Assembly: GCA_020081605.1 (NCBI GenBank)
Contig: JAHREC010000009.1
Location: 5,022,001-5,086,000, forward strand
Reading direction: 5' to 3'
Source of the DNA: Albifimbria verrucaria
Lineage: Eukaryota > Ascomycota > Sordariomycetes > Hypocreales > Stachybotryaceae
DNA: 64,000 nucleotides
The notes under the pieces are model-generated. The model was not told where the DNA came from. It saw only the letters and a program-made list of their open reading frames with translations, and did not search any database. Each line of letters starts with the position of its first letter. Positions within the stretch are counted from its first letter, which is position 1. Below, piece by piece: positions 12,296-21,452 of this stretch. A program made the position numbers and the translations under genes.

Positions 12296-13647
12296 TCAAA
12301 GCTCGTCGTGTTTGGTCTCTTTTGACGCCTTGTCGTTCCAAGATTCCGCCTTCCCCTCAGAAACTGCAATAATGAATCGTTGTACCGCATCGGTAGACAT
12401 CTCATTCTCTTTGAAGTGGAAAATCTGTCCATTGTGCAAATTTTGTAAACACAAACCCCGGTTATTAACCAAACCGAAAGCCTGTGGCATGTGCGGATAC
12501 TCATTAGAGTCAACGGTTGCGAAGGCTAGATATTCGCTAAACAATTTAGCGATAGGTCGCATCATGCTGGTGTAAGTGGCACGGTCAGCTTCATTATCGC
12601 TGAAATAGTAGACAGGCGATTTGGCGATCTATGTAACAGATAATTAGTTGGGATATTTGCTTATGAGAGGTAATCTATCAGGGGTAAGTGAGCTAGAACA
12701 TGCCTTGTTGAAAATCATCTCATTCCTACGTGTGAGAGGCAGAATAAGCGGCGTGGCACACTTCTCAATGAGTTCTTCAAGCGCTCTCACGCGATCCAAA
12801 TTACCGCTCAAGTGTTCGACATCATCTAAGTTGTTTCGACAGAGGATTCTGCTGGTAGAAGCACCCTGGGGAAGATTGCTAATGGCGAAGGTGTAACGAT
12901 CGCGGAAATCTCCAGCGACCTCGTGGAAACGACCAAGGAAAGCCTTATCCTCGGGACGCATTTGGGCAATGACCACGATATCATCGATAGTAGAAAACGT
13001 AGGTAACGCCTGAGACGTGAGATCTGTAACAACTGGGCGGTCCATGCGTTCCAAAAATTGTGCAATTCTGTCATTAATGTTTGTTAAGTGAAGTTCAGCC
13101 TGGGTACAGAGTTTTCGATAGACATACGAAGAAGCTTTCCGAGGCCCACGATAGCGCACCATATCTCCGTTTGTTTGATACAGACGTATGGTAGGAAAAG
13201 ACGAGACGTCTGCCTCTCGGCATACTTTTGGTATGCTAGTGCAATTGAGGGTAGCCGTGGAAGATGACTGTTCTCGGAGCGTCCTCCATTCTGGCAGCAA
13301 CGGTTTGCTCAACTCGCTACGGGCTATTAGTATTTGCGAGCTTGTGAATTCGAAGACAGTAGATTTTAACTTACTCTTCAGGCTAGGGAAGTACAGTGAT
13401 TAGCTAACAATGAAAGTAACGTCTTTCCTACGTGGATGAAATACTCACTGCAACAACTGTGTTATCATGTTAGCCCTCGGCTTCCAAACGTCTGGATAGA
13501 CAACTCACAAGCTACTAACATATGCTCGTTGGCTGCCAGCCGCTTTTTAAACGCGCCTGCTTCAATAAACTGCCATTCTGATGCCAATGCTCGTCTGACC
13601 AGAAATGCAGTGGCAATGAAAGCCACCACTCCCGTTTTCCCCAACAT
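12296..13647 (-). CDS. PDI-like ER protein lacking the CxxC active site, HDEL tail
   Basis: A 366-aa protein with an N-terminal signal peptide (MLGKTGVVAFIATAFLV...ALA), a thioredoxin-fold domain at about residues 25-130, two further thioredoxin-like segments, and a C-terminal KHDEL, the fungal ER retrieval signal. In the first domain the usual APWCGHC is replaced by APEDELS at residues 49-55, so both active-site cysteines are Asp and Ser; the cis-proline (FPTIRLY) is kept. It should bind clients but not exchange disulfides. Splicing that closes the frame uses exons 13647-13509, 13456-13449 (8 bases), 13382-13375 (8 bases), 13316-12704 and 12628-12296, totalling 1,101 bases, 367 codons. The last intron is GC-AG. 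The start was chosen for the signal peptide. It is head-to-head with the hydroxylase-like gene at 13992. Confidence 0.85.
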
Positions 13648-13991
13648 GACTACACTTGCTGTTGTCCACACACCACAAAGCGATAATGGGCGATAAGGCT
13701 TGAAAACAAGAAAAGAATTGACAAATTGACCCAACCCCATGAAATCGTGGGGTTTGAGGCATGTTAAGCCAGTTCTTTCATGGTCGGACTAGAGCCCCTG
13801 ACACTAGCTCTCTCATGCAGGGGTGACGCTTCGTCTGATGAGACGCAACACATGGTGTTTCATCGCATCCCCACGATGTCTAGCATTCCATCCGTATAAG
13901 AAGGCTTATGAGCCCCACAGATGAGAACGGCTTTTGATGGGAAATTTACCAGTTGTCTTCCTGTTGAACTTGAATTGGACAAATCATCACC
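13648..13991. promoter_or_regulatory. Shared divergent promoter, PDI-like gene and hydroxylase gene
   Basis: 344 bases separate the two start codons, so both genes probably draw on one regulatory region. No clear TATA box or known factor site stands out. Co-regulation is inferred from geometry only. Confidence 0.45.
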
Positions 13992-14840
13992 ATGGTGAGC
14001 GTTAGAATACTCCTTGCGCTGGTGGCACTGAGCCACACTCGCGGAGTCTTCGCACAAGATGAACAAGTGCCTTTGTCGAGCAAAGAACTCCCGAGTGGCT
14101 ATACTTGCACTCATCCGCCATCCAAAGTGCATCTGTTCAGCAAGTCGCCGCTCGTAATGTATATTGAAGACTTTCTCACCGACCATGAACGCTACCACCT
14201 CCAAAGTCTAGCGTATGCACCTTCACCATCTCAAGTCTTGCTCCTACTTACACTAAGTTATAGGTACGGACACTTCAAGCACTCTGCTGTGCTCGGAACT
14301 GCCGGCGCATCCACCATTCACAGCGTGCGCACATCGCAATCCACATCTGTAGTTCGCGACCCTCTGGTGCGGTGCATCGAGGCGCGTGCTCTCGACATGC
14401 AAGGCTTTGCAGTGCCTGAGCTTCACCTCGAGCCGATCCAGCTAGTCAAGTACGCAGTGACGGAGCGCTATCACTTCCACACGGATTGGTTCACCGATCC
14501 AACGCAGACCATTGCATCACTGGGCGGTAACCGCTTGTCATCCTTCTTTGCCTATGTCAAGGCCGATAACGTCACAGGCGGTGGCACCAACTTTCCCATG
14601 CTGCATGCGCCGCGCGATGACCGGTGGTGTGACTTTATTGATTGCGATGATGAGTACGATCACGGCGTCACGTTTCGACCCATTGAGGGCAATGCGATTT
14701 ATTGGGAGAACTTGCTTGTCACAGGCGACGGCGACCAGCGCACGTTGCATGCTGGACTGCCGCTGGTCAGCGGGGAGAAGATTGGTATGAACATTTGGAC
14801 AAGGCAGGCACCTTTACCAATGGAAGTAAGAGGTAAATAG
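13992..14840 (+). CDS. Secreted prolyl-4-hydroxylase-like 2-oxoglutarate/Fe(II) dioxygenase
   Basis: 265 aa with a signal peptide (MVSVRILLALVALSHTRGVFA) and one 2-oxoglutarate/Fe(II) oxygenase domain of the prolyl-4-hydroxylase alpha type. Iron ligands are H and D in YHFHTDWF and the distal H in TLHAGLP; the lysine in SGEKIGMNIWTR is placed to hold 2-oxoglutarate. One intron, 14213-14263 (GTATGC...TATAG), joins LA to YGHFKHSAV and gives 798 bases, 266 codons. The start is the first ATG and opens the signal peptide. There is no HDEL/KDEL of its own (ends EVRGK), which matters because the divergent neighbour is a PDI-like protein with HDEL. Substrate unknown; secreted or ER proteins with proline-rich segments are likely. 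Confidence 0.88.
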   Translation: MVSVRILLALVALSHTRGVFAQDEQVPLSSKELPSGYTCTHPPSKVHLFSKSPLVMYIEDFLTDHERYHLQSLAYAPSPSQVLLLLTLSYRYGHFKHSAVLGTAGASTIHSVRTSQSTSVVRDPLVRCIEARALDMQGFAVPELHLEPIQLVKYAVTERYHFHTDWFTDPTQTIASLGGNRLSSFFAYVKADNVTGGGTNFPMLHAPRDDRWCDFIDCDDEYDHGVTFRPIEGNAIYWENLLVTGDGDQRTLHAGLPLVSGEKIGMNIWTRQAPLPMEVRGK

Positions 14841-15528
14841 CTGAGAAATAAGATAACATGTCACTCGTTTTCTCTTTCTTTTTTCGGTCAATTGTAAGAT
14901 GAACTACAGGGCCTTATTTAGCCCCCAGAATGATTTCACCTCTTGGATGACACGGTGTTGCGTGGAATGATGGCAGAATTATAGACCGGAAAAGTTGACG
15001 ATTGAATTCAAATTTTAAACCGTTTATCATAAATGGAGCTGTGTGAATACTGGTATCCCTTTGGGTCTAAAGAGCTTTAATGCGTCTGTTCGTCCCTGCA
15101 ACGGCTTAACTAGCGGCGGTAAAAGATGACCAAGTGCTGCAGGCAATACGCTAATGCGCCCAAGCGTTCTTGTTGGTATTGAGCCCCATGGGTGAGTAGG
15201 GAAAGCTTGCAGTTACAGAATAGAGTAGGTATGTATCCCAGCGATTTGTATTGATACCTGCACTTATGGCACAGATGGCATCTCCTGTCTACATGCACAC
15301 TTGACACTGTGGAGCTGAACGCTTCTGTCTTGACAGACACCCTATAAATACCTTCGGGTACATGATTGGGCGAAAACAGGTTATGTGCAAGGATGTGCAG
15401 CCGGTATCCGTGCTAGCGATGATATCATTGTCACGACATGCTCCGGAGTGTAAGAGCTCGCCCATCCCGAAGCTGGACAACCACTTCGAGTTAACACATC
15501 ATCTCATTCAGTTGCAGCACAAAACACC
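14841..15528. other. Intergenic, hydroxylase to unknown protein
   Basis: Nothing coding supported. A minus-strand open stretch at 15110-15340 has no recognisable features. Confidence 0.45.
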
Positions 15529-16529
15529 ATGAGTAACTCCAGTGATAGACAAGTTTCCAGACAAAGCGAGTCCAGGACAAGGACAGCTACCTGGTCGTCG
15601 TCGTCGGCATCCAGCAAGGCGTCCTGGTCATTTTCAGGCACCTTTTCCATTTCCGCGTCAGCATCCACATCAACGTCAGGCTCGAAGAAGCCAACTCAAA
15701 GGACGGCGCCCCGATCTTACGATGTCCCTGATAATAGTTCGGGCCCTGCTCCCAAACGAGTACAAGGCCAGAATGGCCCCACAGTTGATGCACCTTTCAA
15801 TTTTGTCACGAGCGATTCCTCGAGTTTCATCGTCGAGGAATGCTCCGATGATGAACCTGAGGAGGCACAATTGATCGCAATTCCTCAAATCAAGCCTCTG
15901 TCTACTTCACCATTCCAGACTGGATATCCGTCATCCCTCAGCAATCATGGCATTTCCAAAGCCACTTGGGCTTCATTTCTCGACACCATCTCGGCATTTC
16001 TAGAGGCGACCGTCTCGCAACAAGCCATCAACCACGCCATGGACATTGCCACCCAAGTCGGCAAGAGACCAAAGAAACTCGCAGGAAACCTCGCCTCTCG
16101 TACCGCATCCATAGGCCAGGAGATTGGGAACAGTGCCAAGGCTGGCAACGTCTTTGGCGTCGCCACGGGATTGATCAAAGGCACGGTGTCAATACCACTG
16201 AACCTTGTAATGAGCACGACCACCGCTGTTTTGGGGCTTCCAATCACCACCGCCATCGCGGCATCGAAGAAGCCACCTACCCCCGGCAGCGCGCCACAGC
16301 GTACCTGGCTGTAGCCAACGAGCAATGGCTTGTTCCTCGAGGGTTGTTTGCTGGGATCATGGACACAAACGAACTTGGGAATCTTCTGGGGGTGGCTGTC
16401 TCAAGCTTGCCTGTGGTGGAAGAAGAGGACGATGATGGTGTGAAGACTGAGGAGACACAATACAGTGCCCTGACAGAGCGGGTGGAGGAGCTTGAAACCT
16501 GGGAAATCCTCAACACAGATTGGGGCTGA
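15529..16529 (+). CDS. Unrecognised protein with Ser-rich N-terminus and Gly/Ala-rich hydrophobic centre
   Basis: 333 aa, no intron. Residues 1-60 are very Ser/Thr-rich; residues ~95-110 are acidic (EECSDDEPEE). The centre has long stretches of small residues (VFGVATGLIKGTVSIPLNLV, then AVLGLPITTAIAAS) that look like amphipathic or membrane-dipping helices. The C-terminus is acidic and ends with a helix (TERVEELETWEIL). The frame breaks at the C run 16280-16284; adding one C restores reading into RATAYLAVANEQWLVPRGLF and makes 1,002 bases, 334 codons. I do not recognise a family. The pattern would suit a protein that coats a membrane or lipid droplet, but that is a guess. Confidence 0.6.
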
Positions 16530-17458
16530 GTCGTTGTGGTTGGTGGTGACCCAAGTACAGTCCTAGTTTGAATCAAAATGGCTCTTTTATTCTTTTTTCT
16601 TATTCTTCTTTCTTTTCTTCTTTTCCTTTCAAATGAAAGAAAGTGGTAAACAGTTTATATCAATCTGTACCAAGTCCTAGCTTCTAGCTCGCAGGCGTCT
16701 CTTTTACAAGTAGAAGTGGCAAGACCGCTTCCTTTTTAATATGTAACGTGGACCCTACCAGACACTCTCAGCTCTAGATGCTTACTTGGCAACGCTGCTT
16801 TGCCAAGGATTGTTTCATGAATGCTCGGACTCGACTCAGTTTCGGCAGCTTCTGGCACAGCTCCCAGCGCAGCTTCCTGCTTTGACAATCAACATGAATT
16901 AACACTGAACCGTTGGTTCATCCTATTCTCCTATTGCTTCTCATTTATGGGGGCAACATGGGTTTTCTACTGAACTAATGCTGGGTTTCCATCAATGGAT
17001 AGCCATTCACGCCATCGAGCGTAGCGAGGCCGGCTCGCCGCCAGAGGTATTTGCTTGGGGCCTGATAACCATACGATACCCTCGAGAGCCCAGGCGACTT
17101 TTCCTACGGGAAGGGATCAGGCCTGTGTTGGTGCAAAATAGGCATAGCGCACTTGAGACCTGGAGACCCCAAACTGAACATCAACAACCAACAAAGCAAT
17201 AATTCACTGGTTTGGAGACCCTGTCCAGTCTAAATCAGTGATTGGTTAAAAAGACAAGAATGTTACATTATGGCACCCCTTAATCTGGGTTGTTTTGAAG
17301 TAAGGGATGAGGGCTTTTGATGGTCTTGTTGCTCGAATGACTTTGCTTCGTCTTGCTAGCTTCCCTCCATCTTTCAATCACCAAGGGCCCATCTCCTTTG
17401 TTACAGCCAAATCGCGAACCAACCCACCAATGTTCTGACATGACCAATCGAGACCGAA
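16530..17458. other. Intergenic with CT-rich tract
   Basis: A pyrimidine-rich tract at about 16580-16630 follows the stop of the upstream gene. An ORF at 16978-17202 has no recognisable product. The last ~200 bases are the promoter of the protease-like gene. Confidence 0.45.
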
Positions 17459-19099
17459 ATGCGCGCCTTTCTGATTTTGACAGGAGGAGCAACAGTTGCA
17501 GCAGAAACCGTGAAGCTCGGATGGTTAACCGGCGCGCCTTGCAACATCACCAACACGCCAGGCTGTGGCCCCGAGGTCCCGATGGCCCTTGGCAAGGTTT
17601 GGCGGTCACCTCAACCTTGACCGATGGTGTCTTCTATCCTGACGCCATGCTGCCTTATACCCACCAGAACACCATGATGTTAACGAAGTTTACTGGTGGA
17701 AATTACAACCCTAATCAATCGTTTTACGCCGACAGGATGATGCCAGGACAGGAAAGCTGGTCCGATCCTTGGACGCCGACGGGGTTCAGTCCGCGAGTCT
17801 CGGGCTACGTTTACAACGATTCTATTTCACTGGGTGATTGGGGTTGGCATGTGCATCAAGCTATTGTAGCTGCTGAAACGTGGGAGGTCGATCTACCAGA
17901 TGGCACGAGTTACACCTCAAGATTTGGGTATCTGGGCCTTGGACATTACAAGGGGTCGTTGCCTAATCCATATGGATCTTCCATCCTTGCGCAGTTCAAG
18001 AGCAGAGGGCTGATAAAATCAGCGTCGTGGGGCCTCCATATAGGAAGTGTACTTTTGAAGCAACCGGGTTCCCTCGTGCTTGGTGGATACGAGCAGAACC
18101 GGGCGCTTGGTGATGTTGGAGTATTTCACATCGATGAAGGGATAGACCCATGATTTTCCTATTGGATCTGTCGTTGGGAGTCGAAACCGGGGCTCTCCGT
18201 TTGACACTAACAAACAGCTTGGGAGCGTATGGCAGGGCCTCGGTGGCAGCAAACTGGGCGAGCAAGCGACAAAGGACAACGGTGGCATCAAAGGGTCAGC
18301 TTTGTTTATGGCTAACCCTGCCGTTCCATACATATACCTCCCACCTGGTAACTGTGAAGCGATTGCAGAGTATCTTCCTGTTACTTGGCGCAAAGAGTTC
18401 GGTCTATATGTATGGAACACGGATGATGCGCAGTATAAGCGGATTATAAATTCACCTGCCTACCTAGCTTTCACCTTTGCCGACCGCACCGCGACGAATC
18501 TAACCATTAAAGTTCCGTTCAGGCTACTGGATCTCATACTTGAGAAGCCTATTGCGAAATCGCCAACTAAATACTTTCCCTGTCGGCCTGTGAACGACAC
18601 TGATTGGTGGATGTTAGGCCGGGCTTTTCTACAGGGTGCTTTCCTGGGTGTGAATTTTGAGAAAGATCTTGTGTATCTTGCGCAGGCTCCAGGGCCAGAC
18701 ATGGAGCAAAGCGTCGTCAGGACGCATGAAATTGATGATACCTCCATCATGACCAACCCAGCCAAATCATTCGAGAAGACGTGGCGCTCGACGTGGACCA
18801 TAATTGAGGATGAGAAACAAGAAAACAATACACATGAGAATGGCAAAAACAATCATCCTAAGGACCTGTCAGCTGGTGCGATTGCTGGCATTGTGGTTGG
18901 AGGAGTGGCCTTTATTGCTATCGCTTCGGCTACTTTCATGTTTTGGCGACGACAGAGAGCCGGCAAAATAACTGCCAATGACGGACTCACAACTCAAAAA
19001 CAAGGCACTTCAGAAGCCCCGGAGGCGAGCTCCCTCATGAATTCTTCTCCCCAACAAAGATACACGAGGCACCTGGAGAAGAGTTGCACCATGAATTAG
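17459..19099 (+). CDS. Aspartic-protease-like (A1 fold) membrane-anchored protein, probably inactive
   Basis: Extracellular protein of 547 aa: a short signal peptide (MRAFLILTGGATVAAETV), a pepsin-like domain, then one transmembrane helix (GAIAGIVVGGVAFIAIASAT) and a ~55-residue cytosolic tail. The C-terminal lobe motif reads NPAVPYIYLP where an active enzyme has D-T-G-T/S, and I find no DTG in the N-terminal lobe, so the catalytic aspartates seem lost. Three breaks, at 17615, 18147-18149 and 18189-18192, each look like one missing C or G; with them the length is 1,644 bases, 548 codons. I chose the start at 17459 because this frame gives a signal peptide and the family-typical KLGWLTGAPC. 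It may be a surface receptor or binding protein. Confidence 0.68.
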
Positions 19100-19616
19100 A
19101 AGGTGTATTGTCCGTTAGAGGAGGCTCCTTAAAGGAGTCATAGGCGCACAGGGGCAAGACAAGAGTCTAGTTTCTGTAACTTTATTATAATGGCATTATC
19201 CAATTCATTATCTTTAAATTCTCAATATGAGACCCAGCCGTTAAGTTCGTCCCATCCAATATCGAGATTCGGCCCGAGTCTAGAGTAGCTGACTACCATG
19301 AAAGAGGCTCATGCGTCAACTCCCAGCAAGTCATCTTTTCATGGCAACCAGTCTCATCAGCTGAGGGTTCAAATATGAGTCTACAGCACATCGCATTTAA
19401 TTCAAGCGTCACAGGTGCTCTGGCTTGGTTAACAAGAGACAAACAGGCGGGAAACGCAGATTGTTATGACATTCTGTAGAAAGGAATACAAGACTTTCTT
19501 CACTAAGAATCAGCTTCAGAGGCCATCAATAATAATCATGAAAACTCTTCAATACCCTCTAGATACACCTATGAGAATCATACTATTCCGTACTTCTATA
19601 AATTTCTATGCCTGCA
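19100..19616. other. Intergenic between convergent genes
   Basis: Two 3' ends meet here. AT-rich; nothing else seen. Confidence 0.5.
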
Positions 19617-20741
19617 TTATATACCCTCCGTGTCGCCCAGTCTCACCACCAGCTTCCTGGCCTTCACTTGACCTGCCTTCAACCTGCCCAACGCCTCCTC
19701 TAGTCCGTTCAAACCACCTTTGACCACCTCATATGGATGCCCTTTAAACCATCCCTTCGTCAAGCCCCGCGTCACCATCCGTAAACCAGCCCCTGCAAAA
19801 CATGCACCGTGCTCGCCATCCCAGTAGGCAAGGCCGCAAGTGGTGGCGATCACGTCAACTGATGGATCTGCTGTTGGGAATTCCCCAGTGGGGATAACGA
19901 CCGAGATGCGTGGTCTAGGGCCGCTTGTGGGAGCATCTTGCGGGACAGCCATGGCGGTGGAGAGAATCGTGTCATACGTACCTGACTCTCCGACGGCGTC
20001 GAAAGCATACGGCACCCGACCATCAGGCACGCCAGATTTGAGTGCCGCCTCCTTAATGGCTGCCACAAGATCTTGCGGTGTGGCGTACGCAGTGTAGTCA
20101 ACGAGGACATCGCCTTGTTCGGTGTCGAGGTACTCCGTGACGAAGGCACTGTTGGGGCTGCCCACAGCGATGACGGGATGGATGCCGGCCGCACGAGCAA
20201 CTTTATAGCAAATGCACCCACAGCAGTGGATGCGCCATAGATAATCAAAGGGAGCCTCTTTTCTGGCTGTCGTTGCCATGGCGTTGGCAGCCCCAGGATA
20301 TAAGATAGCCCGAACAGCGAAGTAAGATACGCTAATGGTATTGTTGCCGCCTATGTTTGCCCTGTTAGCACGCCATCGACTTTCTTCAGAGGAGTCTCGA
20401 CTCACTTCTTCAAAGCTGACGTCCTTGGGGATATGGAACGCTACAGTAGCTTCCAGCAGCGCATACTCCGCAAACGCCCCATGTGGGAGTGGACATTGGT
20501 GCATGCCGGCTACGCGGTCACCTACACGGAACTCACAAACTGCATCGCCCACGGCTTCAACAATACCTGCCGCATCGTCGCCAGAGTTATGTGCTTGTTT
20601 GAGAACCAGTGGAAACTTCCAGTCCTTGGGATTGATGCCTGCCACAACGACTTTGAGGAGGATCTGGGTTGGGCCAGGGACTGGGATAGGTGCGTCGTGG
20701 ATGACAACACTAGTGTCAGGGCTGACGATTGCTTCCTTCAT
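19617..20741 (-). CDS. Medium-chain dehydrogenase/enoyl-reductase-like protein
   Basis: 356 aa, NAD(P)H-dependent MDR-superfamily oxidoreductase close to fungal zinc-independent enoyl reductases. Visible are the N-terminal GroES-like fold (PVPGPTQILLKVVVAGINP, GDRVAG, HGAFAEYALL), the glycine-rich nucleotide-binding turn (YGASTAVGAFAIK) and the C-terminal KLVVRLG. The GHE zinc motif of true alcohol dehydrogenases is absent. An intron at 20405-20351 joins FEE to AATIPLAYLT. One break near 20201 looks like a missing G; with it the length is 1,071 bases, 357 codons. Relatives include trans-acting enoyl reductases of polyketide pathways, but no synthase is nearby, so a stand-alone reductase or quinone/toluquinone-type oxidoreductase is equally possible. 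Confidence 0.8.
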   Translation of the reverse strand: MKEAIVSPDTSVVIHDAPIPVPGPTQILLKVVVAGINPKDWKFPLVLKQAHNSGDDAAGIVEAVGDAVCEFRVGDRVAGMHQCPLPHGAFAEYALLEATVAFHIPKDVSFEEVSRDSSEESRWRANRANIGGNNTISVSYFAVRAILYPGAANAMATTARKEAPFDYLWRIHCCGCICYKVARAAGIHPVIAVGSPNSAFVTEYLDTEQGDVLVDYTAYATPQDLVAAIKEAALKSGVPDGRVPYAFDAVGESGTYDTILSTAMAVPQDAPTSGPRPRISVVIPTGEFPTADPSVDVIATTCGLAYWDGEHGACFAGAGLRMVTRGLTKGWFKGHPYEVVKGGLNGLEEALGRLKAGQVKARKLVVRLGDTEGI

Positions 20742-21452
20742 ATTGGATCTGGCGGATATGTTGAGCTTTGAGAGGTTACTATGAAGAATGGTTATTAGTC
20801 TTCTAAACTCAATGCTCTCCTTTTATGACCAGAGCTATTCGACTACAAAATGCTGTGATACGTGTGTTTATTGGAGCTTGGGCTCATCATCATCTCAGAT
20901 GTCTGCCCTTGCCTCTAATTACAGGGAGCAACAGGAGTATGCACTTACCTATTATATGTTATGTCTTGGCCCTGAACGATGATAGTTCGGATCGATGCCA
21001 ATGACACGATGGTAGATATTCTTCGGACCATCATTCCAACCCATTTCAAGACCGCACCTCGAGATTTATACAAAGTCCATGTCAAAGAAGCTCCCGGAAA
21101 TATCGCCAAGTCCGCGGGACATTGGTTGTCTTCAAACTAGCACATCCGTTTTAGGCAATACTTCGTTCCGCAATCCCCGCAAGCGCCGGCCGAAACATCC
21201 GCTACTACAACCGTAAGCTCACCTGAGCAGATGTTTGTATCAATTATAATTGTGTAATATCCAGATGCCGACATCTGTGCGGTGATCTATCCCGTCAGCC
21301 ATTCATACAGTCAGCTAAGGACATGTCTTTCTACGCAAAACTTGCATGTCATGTGAAGCCCATGCTTCAAAGTGCCATTTTACTAAAGATGTTCATGAGT
21401 CCATTCATATTTACATTTCTATAGCTTTGCATTGTACCCTGCAGTCACATTC
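20742..21452. other. Intergenic, dehydrogenase to palA
   Basis: Dehydrogenase promoter side and palA 3' side. No gene or repeat supported. Confidence 0.5.

Noticed and set aside
15945..16325. Minus-strand ORF opposite the 15.5 kb gene
   Set aside because: Frame shadow of an Ala/Gly-rich coding region.
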